DNA of 64,000 nt, taken from contig JTDE01003242.1 in the NCBI GenBank assembly GCA_014338405.1, positions 11,876-75,875 on the forward strand. Reading direction: 5' to 3'. This stretch comes from Paragonimus skrjabini miyazakii (taxonomy: Eukaryota; Platyhelminthes; Trematoda; Plagiorchiida; Troglotrematidae). Below the pieces are notes generated by a model, which had not been told where the DNA came from, did not search any database, and was given only the letters and a program-made list of their open reading frames with translations. Numbering within the stretch: position 1 is the first letter of the stretch; each line of letters starts with the position of its first letter. A program made the position numbers and the translations under genes. Below are positions 50,401 through 54,273 of this stretch, piece by piece.

Positions 50401-53400
50401 ATCCAATGGAGAACCCAACCTGTTCTATTAAATTGAGCCGTTTTGACGGGGAAAGCAGACAGTTTCATGAGTTCGTTGAACAGACTCCATTTCAAAATCA
50501 GTAGTGGTTTTACTTGTCGATTTAACACCGGAAAGATCGGAATTTTTACTATCTAAAATAACCAGAAATAGTCATTTTGTCTACTTTCACATAATTGGAA
50601 TTAATATAAAAATGTCAATGCCGACTATTGAACTAGGTATCAGCGGTTAACGCAAATTTTTAAACTCAAATCTATCTCTTAACGCATTGGGAGATAGAGT
50701 CAATATCTCATGGAGCAATTACTGAACGAACCGATAATGTTGCTCATTCTAACGTAGAAACCGTGGAAACACAATGGACGTTCTCAATGAAACCTTTGCA
50801 GCTAATCATTTTTCATCACAAACGAACCCCACCGAGTTTGTTGACTGTCAGAAACAGGACCAAATCAAGGGCATTCCCACAATTTATAAAAATCAGTTCA
50901 AACATTCGAACACGATAAGTCAAAAAAACCACGTATCTGTTGTTGGTCCTCAAGGCAAGTAAAATTGCTTTTGTTGTTCGTAGTTTGACCCTTTATGCTT
51001 ACCGCAAGCGGCATTACTTGATTTCAAAAAAGATAGAACCTCCGTTAGTGAATGATGTTTTCTATACAAACGGTCGATCAACAACACAAGGAAACACACT
51101 CTCCTAATCGAAGCATCCATAGCTTCTTTGTAACAATTGCAAGCATTCTATTGCGATACTCGGGTTGTTCTTCAAATTAGCACCACTTTGAGTACTCCAT
51201 GTTTTGGGCTGACTGTGCGTAGTTGTTCGTAGACCCTTCCTATTTTTTCACTTTCCTCAATCTTATTCATGTTGGTGGCTGCAGCTCAATTCATCGTGAC
51301 CTGTTAATGGGTCAGTCATTCGAATTTATAGACATGATGGCAGGTATCATGGACATACTGAACTGGCAACCCTGTGACACTGATCAATCACAGTTCGAGG
51401 ACATGATTGATCGGATCCTAATTGTGTGCGATGAGCACGCCCGTCCAGGCCCTCAGGCTAGCCATTGGCGCTGGCGAGCACGAATTATCAGTGTCCTCGA
51501 GAGAGAGAGACTCAACTTTAACTTAATCGGCCGCTCTTCGATACATCCCTTTTGGAGAAGTTATGGGGGTTGAACAGTTTGATTGACTTGGCTCTAACTT
51601 AGAAGAGTACTGGAAGATCTCGATTTAGGAAACGTCAATGAAATTAAGAACACTGGGATGGGCGTGCACCAGTTTGGTCTTAAGAGGGAAAATAAAGATC
51701 ATTCTAGCGTTATGGTATAACATTAACTGACATCCCATGCTGTGAGCTGTGGAAACAAGAGGGCCTCGATGTCGCAGCTAGCAAGGGGATTCGTCGGAAC
51801 AAATCGTTTTACTGATCTCACACCTTTCGTCACAATGACGCTTTACTGTGTCTGAATAGACACGACTGATGTTACCTATACTTTGTGATCAAGCAAATGT
51901 AGCCGCTTGTCTGCAGTTACTTCCTACGAATGGTTTGGTATTCTGTATATTCACCGCTACATATTCGAGCAGGCATCTTACGCAACATCAACCCGTTATC
52001 TTCCCTGTTCAAACTCATAACTGTACATAGTTGCCTTACGTTTCTATACGCTTGTTTGGCCACGATTTCACATTAACTTGGGTGGACACGATTCGCTTCA
52101 GGTTGTCCATTTCTATTGATTGCTTTGGTTTGATATTCAACCGGATGCAAATGCTGTTTCCTGATAGTCATTTGGCAAACCGAGTTGTTGAGTGCTTATG
52201 TGTTTGTTCTTTTGGTATCCAGTTATCACGTCAGTAGACTCCATGTCTCAACTTGTCCAAATGAATGTCTCTAACTCGTCAACTATATGATGACTGTCAG
52301 TAATCACTTTGTTGTACTTTTCAGTATCATTAGGGTCGATGATTTTCTCATCTCGTTGTATCAAAAATTTTGACAGTGTTAAGAACCTCGTGTATTTTTT
52401 AATCTAGGTAAAAATGTGTCGTAATCTAAGGAGACCAAGACAACCGTGATTCCGGCAAAAACGTTTATGTACTTTGTAAAAATATTAACAGAATTTGTGG
52501 CGTATGAAAACGTCAAATGTGTTTCTTCCATATTCCCCTATATTTCCCCATGTTTAGTCCGTTACGCTAACCTCGATGGCATGGTGGTCACGACGTAATC
52601 AACGTCAATAATAGCATTCATGTCGTGCAAATTTAGTCGTTTACAGTTAACCTAAATGAGATGAAGTTGTCTGCAACACTGAGATCAAGACTGTTAGGTG
52701 ATAGTTGCAAAATACCCGGGCCTGCCCTGCTAGATTTGAGCAGTCTGATGCGAACAATATGACTGTTAATCGGCTGTCTGCAAAGCATTGCATGGTGCAT
52801 TATCTTGCTGGACAATACCATGTTCCGTCTGGTTTTGGACCACTTTTTTCTTGGGTTCTGAGTAGTTGTTTGAATTAACTCATCATTGTCCGTGGTGCCT
52901 TTATGTCTGAATCACTTGACAGATGGTTAATTTATGGTAAACTAATACGTCACTGTTTTCCTACCGCTCGCTCACCTTTTTTGTCATACCACCCTGAATC
53001 TCACAAACGACGATCGATAAAACCCAGTTTTTCAACCAGGGGATAAGCCAAAGTCATTACTATTGAGTCAGCTTACTTTCTTGCGAATCCTTGCACAAAC
53101 CCGATCATCCATTTTCGGTGGTGAACGTATATTCATACGAATCTCTGTTTGCTCTTTGTGCACTGAGCTCTTTTGAATCCATCCTCGTGTAAGAGCTCAT
53201 GGCAGTTCGATTGTAACAGCAACGACCATACACACTTGTCTTTAGTTTCGCCCTCAGTTATCGCGACTGCTCTTTTTAAAGTTTAGTTCAGTATAGATCA
53301 CATGGCAACACAAATGTATGCGGTGTAAAAGCGAAAACCAAAAGAGATATCCCGAGAAAGCCCTTCTTCACCCTCTTGGCGCTCGATTCAAGTTCAGGTT

Positions 53401-53569
53401 ACCCACCGTTTCCTGAAAACATCAATTATCTATCTCATGGCTGTTTTGTCCACCTTATCTCTCTTTCTTCTTTTCCATTCACACACATACACAAACAGGT
53501 CCAGTGGATTCGAAAGAGGTTGTGGACGAAAAGCATGCAGCCTATCAGGAATGGAAAAAAAACCGATAA
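11379..53569 (+). CDS. TMX3: TMX3-like protein disulfide isomerase, 3' eight exons (partial)
   Basis: Joining 11379-11456, 15437-15530, 15794-16028, 21727-21780, 30930-31137, 47035-47103, 49534-49783 and 53499-53569 gives 1059 nt: 352 residues and a stop, with all phases agreeing and GT-AG at every junction. TMX3 is an ER type I membrane oxidoreductase with an N-terminal redox-active thioredoxin domain and inactive thioredoxin-like domains. Matches by residue here: FYDAAERFRLLAWF (3-16), EIVVFKDSDVLVYPY (41-55), FGWI.RERY (65-73), VPSLVVV (176-182), GGNSFLTRLRR (226-236), a membrane helix (about 253-277) and an acidic/basic cytosolic tail ending KKNR, a KKXX ER-retrieval motif like the KKKD of the vertebrate protein. 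The CxxC-bearing exons are missing from the window. The protein has a serine/threonine-rich insertion at about residues 90-110. Confidence 0.85.
11457..13523. other. TMX3 intron, no recognised element
   Basis: Short open frames on both strands (for example 12255-12599 and 12788-12555) lack recognisable domains. Confidence 0.4.
13524..13669 (-). mobile_element. RTE LINE 3' end, left part split by a Penelope-like element
   Basis: It starts with a short CATCAT tail and the family 3' UTR (AGACAGCAATATAACAGTGG...), and runs to the TAAAAAATA at 13661-13669. The UTR resumes at 14955 after the inserted element. Confidence 0.8.
13661..13669. repeat. Left target-site duplication of the Penelope-like insertion
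   Basis: TAAAAAATA occurs here and again at 14955-14963, exactly flanking the insertion. Undisturbed RTE copies have a single CTAAAAAATAG at this point (for example 9288 and 39989). Confidence 0.75.
13806..14315 (-). pseudogene. Penelope-like GIY-YIG endonuclease domain
   Basis: An open frame of about 169 residues. FCVYSLTCCCQAGYIGRT is the GIY-(N)-YIG signature, with VYS in place of GIY, followed by TTRRLSERIREHLSKWL, which supplies the conserved arginine, then IGSHLIDTGHQIDPDEAF as in other Penelope C-termini. The domain nicks target DNA for reverse transcription. The long open frame suggests a fairly recent copy, but the upstream reverse transcriptase is frameshifted and truncated, so an active protein is unlikely. 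Confidence 0.8.
14340..14954 (-). pseudogene. Penelope-like reverse transcriptase, C-terminal part
   Basis: The frame at 14946-14689 has GPLLADIFMAKLE, LYRRYVDDIFCLI with the catalytic YVDD, and QLSFLDVAMLRR (the LPFLDV motif). The frame at 14639-14340 continues with KYKRNLVCCLTSRAKKIC and LSYKGEATTEIITRR, typical of the link between the Penelope reverse transcriptase and the GIY-YIG domain. A frameshift near 14640-14690 separates the two parts, and the first half of the enzyme is missing. Confidence 0.8.
14955..15050 (-). mobile_element. RTE LINE 3' end, right part, with internal deletion
   Basis: This continues the RTE copy of 13524-13669 after the Penelope-like insertion: ACTAAAAAATAGCTTTGTC, then GGGAGACGAACCCGTCTAC. 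Compared with 9290-9580, about 230 bp between these two blocks are missing. The first nine bases are the second target-site copy. Confidence 0.7.
15437..15530 (+). CDS. TMX3: TMX3-like exon b
   Basis: The exon is 94 nt, phase 0 to 1. A long pyrimidine-rich tract precedes the acceptor CATTCAAG, and the donor is GAGG|GTGAGT. It encodes KDEIVVFKDSDVLVYPYNE, matching the AVLVFKDETYFVYDEYE beta-hairpin of TMX3. Confidence 0.85.
15794..16028 (+). CDS. TMX3: TMX3-like exon c, with serine/threonine-rich insertion
   Basis: The exon is 235 nt, phase 1 to 2. The acceptor is TTTTTTACACGTAG and the donor CTCG|GTATCT. It encodes LFGWILRERYPVF, then DLWEFG, then an insertion rich in S, T, E and P, then YRLVALFLV. 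In vertebrate TMX3 the equivalent WINRERF and LYELG...KLVALAVI blocks are adjacent, so about 30 residues are extra here. The rest of the long open frame around it is intron read-through. Confidence 0.8.
16423..16480 (-). mobile_element. Short RTE 3' end remnant
   Basis: A decayed copy of the family tail: TCATCACTGGCAGC... then TGATGTTTAACTGCCACACA. Confidence 0.5.
16552..17175 (+). mobile_element. RTE LINE 3' fragment
   Basis: It begins after TTTACTCAGGAGATAGC and includes decayed C-terminal ORF traces (GTAAACCGTCTTCAGATGTTTGAT, compare the intact equivalent at 28710). It ends in the family 3' UTR (AACCACTGATGTATTGCTGC) and a GATGATG tail near 17175. Confidence 0.65.
17176..17870. other. Unrecognised segment between head-on RTE tails, duplicated at 25556-26222
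   Basis: No domain or repeat signature was seen. The same sequence occurs once more, inverted, in the right arm, always between two converging RTE 3' ends. It contains ACGTACGTACATACA near 17428. Confidence 0.5.
17871..21400 (-). mobile_element. Near full-length but broken RTE LINE
   Basis: From 5' to 3' on the minus strand: a 5' UTR shared with 42988-43260, then an endonuclease start (20975-20607, MSINIGALNIHSLK and DVYCILETRIQ with the catalytic glutamate). The endonuclease continues at 20379-20152 (IVILAGDMNTQVRRL, the GDxN motif, then SDNGGRLLQLYAEHKL). A linker follows (19841-19536, MRKKLRSSLIADHEVW), then reverse transcriptase remnants to the 3' UTR at 17871. RTE LINEs encode an apurinic-type endonuclease and a reverse transcriptase. 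Part of the linker before VDLELTTKTEVC is deleted and many stops are present. The plus-strand frames here are shadows. Confidence 0.8.
18749..18772. repeat. (CAAA)6 microsatellite inside RTE copy
   Basis: A tetranucleotide run. The matching places in the related copies at 24648 and 45735 are shorter, so this is copy-number variation inside one LINE family. Confidence 0.85.
21727..21780 (+). CDS. TMX3: TMX3-like 54-nt exon d
   Basis: The acceptor is GTCTTTTCAG and the donor AAA|GTGAGT. It is open only in phase 2 to 2, the phase needed by both neighbours, and encodes FLEMGRTLAERRLKYLV. This aligns without a gap to the helix of TMX3 before the last thioredoxin-like strand. Its length is a multiple of three, so skipping would keep the frame. 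It lies between two large inverted repeat arms (16552-19115 and 24310-27107). Confidence 0.75.
21781..23936. other. TMX3 intron, inside the inverted repeat spacer
   Basis: Apart from the open frame at 22749-23087, nothing was recognised. Confidence 0.4.
22749..23087 (+). CDS. Unidentified small ORF with one membrane segment
   Basis: The frame starts at ATG and encodes 112 residues. A strongly basic beginning (MSRLKKRLCRKRGRR) is followed by a hydrophobic stretch TVCITIAALLIVIIPIILF at about 77-95 and a short tail. The layout resembles the anchor of a type II membrane protein, but no family is recognised and no supporting splice structure was found. It lies in a TMX3 intron on the same strand and could be chance. 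Confidence 0.2.
   Translation: MSRLKKRLCRKRGRRTSPSVINSKARDPNRTQSQSLRLIFCFFGTTRNVFSSLLMFRSSCITIPRVCLKTVCITIAALLIVIIPIILFTYSRVRLPNLLSHEFRPMESCLDI
23937..24280 (-). pseudogene. Non-LTR reverse transcriptase fragment (not RTE)
   Basis: The minus-strand frame of 133 residues includes SFLDLFNWSASQSFTFSVSK followed by CQDVLF, and after a gap VPLFKHPGVKLACNMTWSLP. These match the W...GF.FS..K..V..F and KFLGV..D..LTW..H blocks of Jockey/I/CR1-like elements, which differ from the RTE copies around it. It abuts the RTE fragment that starts near 24285. There is no catalytic core, so this is a relic. Confidence 0.55.
24285..25555 (+). mobile_element. RTE LINE, 5' truncated
   Basis: It begins at CTGTCGACACCTTACTCCC, equivalent to the middle of the reverse transcriptase (compare 28100), and runs to the 3' UTR ending near 25550 (TTGATAATGATGAA). 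It is closely related to the copies at 17871-19115 (inverted) and 45440-46440. There is no long open frame in the coding direction. Confidence 0.75.
25556..26222. other. Unrecognised segment, inverted copy of 17176-17870
   Basis: It mirrors the left-arm segment, including TGTATGTACGTACGTAG near 25975. It is bounded by two converging RTE 3' ends, as on the left. Confidence 0.5.
26223..27107 (-). mobile_element. RTE LINE 3' part
   Basis: The tail ATCATCAGC... AAGCAGCAATACATCAGTGG begins at 26238, followed by a decayed C-terminal ORF and coding traces up to the arm boundary at about 27107. The equivalent left-arm piece is shorter because of deletions in the UTR. Confidence 0.65.
27180..27367 (+). 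mobile_element. RTE LINE 3' tail used as a landing site
   Basis: It matches the last 190 bp of the family (compare 25360-25550), beginning GTTTGTTTGGAAGGTGCAAG and ending TTTTTGATGA. The next RTE copy begins directly after it. Confidence 0.65.
27368..29065 (+). mobile_element. Best preserved RTE LINE copy, 5' truncated
   Basis: It starts inside the linker (GCTTCAGGGAACACCGACG, compare 44690) and runs to the 3' UTR (GATGTATTGCTGTTTATGAT) near 29060. The reverse transcriptase frame is conserved along 1.3 kb with only two premature stops. The 3' end of the ORF is fused to the UTR by an internal deletion after the LFDDV codons. It is probably the youngest RTE insertion in the window. Confidence 0.85.
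27600..28968 (+). pseudogene. RTE reverse transcriptase, two in-frame stops
   Basis: One frame reads KAAGPDDLVPTLFK, AIIVPISRKG, NHRGISLTPV, EEQAGFRPGWGCIDHLFTFR, IAVFLDYKGAFDSVDRSTLL (motif A), RSGVRQGCPLSPFSF (motif B), LTDLDYADDKVLLF (motif C with the YADD active site), RLRWLGHVLRM and RLPHRALFDD. This is a complete set of non-LTR reverse transcriptase blocks in the RTE style. TAA at 28261-28263 and TAG at 28606-28608 interrupt it, and the C-terminal end is deleted. A (GGC)n run near 28511 encodes a glycine stretch. Confidence 0.85.
29066..30929. other. TMX3 intron, no recognised element
   Basis: Open frames such as 29834-30208 are low-complexity hydrophobic translations of T-rich intron sequence. 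The last 60 bases form a good pyrimidine-rich 3' splice site. Confidence 0.45.
30930..31137 (+). CDS. TMX3: TMX3-like exon e (last thioredoxin-like half)
   Basis: The exon is 208 nt, phase 2 to 0. The acceptor is TCCCTTTTACAG and the donor AAG|GTAGGT. It encodes NYLFGWSD, then VDLAVPSLVVVDPVTQQVYL, then a helix to RVK. The VP[ST]xVVV strand with the cis-proline position and the QQxYxL strand match the final thioredoxin-like fold of TMX3. A LINE fragment begins about 40 bp after the donor. Confidence 0.9.
31175..31560 (+). mobile_element. RTE LINE fragment (second subfamily)
   Basis: Traces read NATVRTVLLYG, ETRSVRTENVHRLFVFDHPC and LRNISGVWG in plus-strand frames, corresponding to the VRSVLLYG.ETWPVR...FDHRCLR block. 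RGFVGLVTSYECQL after it is a frameshifted RWLGHVLRMP. It starts about 40 bp after the 5' splice site at 31138. Confidence 0.65.
32160..33424 (+). mobile_element. RTE LINE copy, second subfamily, 5' truncated
   Basis: Plus-strand blocks are VRVCGQLSRAFTTSSGVRQR (motif B), FVVDDILENELEESSELGFE, RLTDLEYADNIVLL (motif C, YADD changed to YADN), MCFTPSKC, FTYLGSTV, DEISARITK, RLSLKGRIYDACVRSVLFYG, HSLRWLDHLLRM and RWLEMLSEMAVCRSR. The frame shifts several times. The end is TGCTATGATGATGATTAG at 33407-33424, the family-type microsatellite tail. The 3' UTR differs from that of the 27.4-kb copy, so this is another subfamily, shared with 2440-3215 and 6965-7560. Confidence 0.8.
33590..33875 (-). mobile_element. 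tRNA-like SINE with decayed hammerhead region (third copy)
   Basis: Read on the minus strand it aligns with 37717-38008 over its whole length: TCTCGAGGCGATCGGGCAAC, then ATTACTCGCAAG, then a decayed tRNA-like head (TTCAGTCATGCTTAGG...), then GTTTAGTAATTCTTC and GCGAAAGCTGCGATCAAA. The hammerhead core is eroded here (TGGCGAG in place of CTGAYGAG, and no GAAA). It shows that the unit is a dispersed repeat of about 290 bp. Confidence 0.6.
33948..34195 (-). mobile_element. RTE LINE 3' end
   Basis: It begins GTCATCATCATTGTAGACAG, then a diverged family 3' UTR through ACAGCTTCTCTACGGTTTTT. There is no coding part. Confidence 0.65.
34196..35069. other. TMX3 intron, no recognised element
   Basis: Nothing was recognised beyond short chance frames. 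Confidence 0.4.
35070..35890 (-). mobile_element. RTE LINE 3' part with C-terminal ORF
   Basis: The tail and 3' UTR (GGCAGCAATACATCAGTGG) start near 35088. Minus frames give RAVLLYGNETWPLGVEDLNR and HRCLRSIVRVGW (35837-35628), then NRLPHRAHFDDVAADWRKVQ and GLGTVDRVRLPGWSP (35606-35385). These complete the C-terminus that is deleted in the copy at 27368. The copy is 5' truncated. Confidence 0.8.
35891..37565. other. TMX3 intron, mostly unrecognised
   Basis: Near 36134 the sequence CTGATGAAGTGGTTGAAGGAAACTC has the order of a hammerhead core but lacks a pairing helix II. No other feature was recognised. Confidence 0.35.
37566..37716 (-). mobile_element. tRNA-like SINE with hammerhead core, 5' truncated
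   Basis: The minus strand starts at the B-box-like TCGGAGTTCTAGTCCCGG and continues through GTACTACTGACGAG...GGACGAAATTCGAG to GCGATCAATTGTGGATGATG. The A-box part is missing. It is joined head to head with the longer copy at 37717-38008 and is about 150 bp long. No coding potential was seen. Confidence 0.65.
37639..37683 (-). ncRNA. Hammerhead ribozyme-like motif (copy L)
   Basis: On the minus strand, helix I strand GTACTA (37683-37678), core CTGACGA (37677-37671), helix II G..TC-TAACAA-GGAC, core GAAA (37656-37653), a near-palindromic TTCGAG (37652-37647), then TTT and helix I strand TAGTAC (37644-37639). Helix I pairs perfectly over 6 bp. The cleavage triplet reads GUU rather than GUC, and helix II has one mismatch. 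The order I-core-II-core-III-I is that of type I hammerheads with a very short helix III. Confidence 0.55.
37717..38008 (+). mobile_element. tRNA-like SINE with hammerhead core, longest copy
   Basis: Pol III promoter-like boxes are visible: TGACGCAGTGG at 37814-37824 (A box, consensus TRGCNNAGYGG) and AGTTCTAATCC at 37857-37867 (B box, consensus GGTTCGANTCC), 43 bases apart. A T-arm-like stem CGG...CCCG flanks the B box. The hammerhead core follows at 37886-37930, then a tail GCGATAGCTGCGATCAATTG to about 38008. With the copies at 37566-37716 and 33590-33875 it defines a repeat of about 290 bp. Confidence 0.65.
37886..37930 (+). ncRNA. Hammerhead ribozyme-like motif (copy R)
   Basis: CTGATGA (37892-37898), helix II GCTC-TAACAA-GAAC (37899-37912, one mismatch), GAAA (37913-37916), palindrome CTCGAG (37917-37922), then TC, so that the site reads GUC (37922-37924), the preferred hammerhead triplet, with cleavage expected after 37924. 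Helix I (GCACTA with TAATAC) has decayed in this copy. Together with copy L the family consensus would satisfy every hammerhead position. Confidence 0.55.
38009..39883. other. TMX3 intron, no recognised element
   Basis: No domain, repeat or RNA was recognised. Confidence 0.4.
39884..40030 (-). mobile_element. RTE LINE 3' end, about 145 bp
   Basis: ATCATCATCATAGACAGCAATACATC is followed by a well conserved 3' UTR through CTAAAAAATAGCTACGTC, with the copy ending at CAAGGCGCTT. It is a very short, young-looking 5'-truncated insertion. Confidence 0.8.
40031..42987. other. TMX3 intron, no recognised element
   Basis: An acceptor-like TTTTTCAG at 41382-41389 precedes a short open stretch (VPTTPTSVQEIVEKASPSSR), but no donor fits the phases of the neighbouring TMX3 exons. 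Confidence 0.35.
42988..46620 (+). mobile_element. Near full-length RTE LINE, broken
   Basis: It runs from the 5' UTR (AACGAGGCTGGACCTCGAC, shared with the 5' end near 21398) to the 3' tail at about 46620. The endonuclease part at 43965-44183 reads VIIILAGDINAQVGRLGEAE and RSDNGGRLLQLYAEHKL. The linker frame at 44519-44899 starts MNKHCISEKLLELLDARR and contains SDNAYSKFRRDMRRKLRSSL. Reverse transcriptase traces follow to 45550, then the 3' part shared with 24285-25555. Stops and deletions, including one that removes part of the palm near 45600, make it inactive. Its last 180 bp carry a diverged tail. Confidence 0.8.
46621..47034. other. TMX3 intron end
   Basis: Nothing was recognised apart from the pyrimidine-rich acceptor region at 47010-47034. 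Confidence 0.45.
47035..47103 (+). CDS. TMX3: TMX3-like exon f (juxtamembrane)
   Basis: The exon is 69 nt, phase 0 to 0. The acceptor is CTCTTTGTTACAG and the donor TTG|GTAAGT. It encodes AIGGNSFLTRLRRLGRKLV, matching the QGGDS...RLKR block just before the TMX3 membrane helix. It is preceded by a 15.9-kb intron packed with LINE and SINE copies. Confidence 0.85.
47104..49533. other. TMX3 intron, no recognised element
   Basis: A TATAAAATATATAAAG stretch at about 48758 is followed by a GC-rich segment (CCAGCTGGCCGATGTCCCG), possibly a promoter or a repeat, but no transcript could be defined. Confidence 0.35.
49534..49783 (+). CDS. TMX3: TMX3-like exon g (membrane helix and cytosolic tail)
   Basis: The exon is 250 nt, phase 0 to 1. 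The acceptor is TTCTTATTTGTAG and the donor CTTG|GTAGGTG. It encodes PMAAFLMISIPSLLASFVCY, a cysteine cluster CYLCCC, an acidic DERYDEPMADE stretch and an S/T/R-rich tail. If the donor is not used, translation stops two codons later at 49789-49791 (TGA), giving a form without the KKXX signal. An ATTAAA lies 48 bases downstream. Confidence 0.85.
49839..49844 (+). promoter_or_regulatory. ATTAAA poly(A) signal candidate for a short TMX3 isoform
   Basis: ATTAAA lies 48 bases after the TGA met when the exon g donor is not used. It could serve an alternative 3' end without the ER-retrieval exon. Confidence 0.3.
50774..50962 (+). CDS. Unidentified short ORF ending at a GC-type donor
   Basis: The frame starts at ATG and encodes 62 residues, MDVLNETFAANHFSSQ onward, rich in N, Q and S. 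Near its end CAAG|GCAAGT matches the consensus of the rare GC-AG intron class. No family is recognised, and the phase does not fit the open frame at 51285. It may be a first exon of an unknown gene or chance. Confidence 0.2.
   Translation: MDVLNETFAANHFSSQTNPTEFVDCQKQDQIKGIPTIYKNQFKHSNTISQKNHVSVVGPQGK
51285..51573 (+). CDS. Unidentified ORF or exon
   Basis: After the acceptor-like GGTGGCTGCAG the frame stays open for 95 residues to a TGA: SIHRDLLMGQSFEFIDMMAG, DILNWQPCD, HARPGPQASHWRWRARII, ending SSIHPFWRSYGG. The composition (tryptophan-rich, balanced, amphipathic) looks like real protein, unlike the chance frames nearby. I do not recognise the family. It could be an exon of a nested gene or a captured or retro-copied fragment in the TMX3 intron. 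Confidence 0.3.
52640..52830 (-). pseudogene. Tc1/mariner-type transposase fragment
   Basis: The minus strand reads QQDNAPCNALQTA, equivalent to the catalytic QxDNAxxH motif of mariner/Tc1 transposases. After a frameshift comes ILQLSPNSLDLSVADNF, equivalent to the P.NSPDLxxxD motif with the third acidic residue. Only about 60 residues are left and inverted terminal repeats were not found. It is a fossil DNA transposon. Confidence 0.5.
53499..53569 (+). CDS. TMX3: TMX3-like terminal exon h with KKNR retrieval signal
   Basis: The acceptor ACACAAACAG follows a pyrimidine-rich tract. The phase-1 entry restores a glycine codon and reads PVDSKEVVDEKHAAYQEW, then KKNR and TAA. Lysines at -4 and -3 fit the dilysine ER-retrieval signal found at the end of TMX3 proteins. 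The phase fit and the signal support this short exon despite low sequence conservation. Confidence 0.75.
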
Positions 53570-54267
53570 TCCTTCCATTTATACGAAAACACGTAGTCTC
53601 ACTTGGAACTCTGTACATAGACTTGCTTGACGCACTTCCATGTTGTGATTCATTTTTGCTGTGTATTTAGACTTTCCATTAAGGATCTACTTTGTGAATT
53701 TGTTTACGCTTTGCTTTAATTCTGTGCAATCCTATACTCTCATTGTCCATATTTGTACTATCATCATGCATCGTTACATTCTTCTCGGCGTTCTCGATGT
53801 TCATTCTACAACAATAACTTTCTCATTATTAGTAACATACATGAAGTAGGTCGTTGCCAGATTAGCGATTTTTTCCGTTGGGGATGTGATGTAGCATATA
53901 CATGTTTTGGATGTTCGTGTGTAGCGTGTAAGGATCACCTGCATTATCTCTTTCCAGACGTTTTGACAGCTTGATCATGTTTTCTATGGTAAATTGGGTC
54001 ATTCGTATACCAAGCACATTCAGACCTGTCGTATACAGTGCTCCTCGGGAACCCAAAATGTACCAGATATGGAGGTTTATCATCCTGCAAATCAAAAGCA
54101 GTCCCATGAGCAGTATGATTTTTGTCTATAAGTATGGTGCTCTTCGGTCTCGTGGATCGTTACACACACCGCCGAATCCTAAAGTAGCTATTCTCGTCCT
54201 TTGGCATGGACACAAGTTGTTTAATTGTGTCACATAGGCACGATCTTAATTTGAAGTCATTTTTTCG

Positions 54268-54273
54268 AATAAA
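54268..54273 (+). promoter_or_regulatory. AATAAA poly(A) signal candidate for TMX3
   Basis: This canonical signal 699 bases after the TAA at 53567-53569 would give a 3' UTR of about 0.7 kb. Confidence 0.4.

Larger units (their letters stand above)
49845..52639. other. Last TMX3 intron, left part, with two unassigned ORFs
   Basis: No repeat family was recognised. See the separate entries for the frames at 50774-50962 and 51285-51573. Confidence 0.35.
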
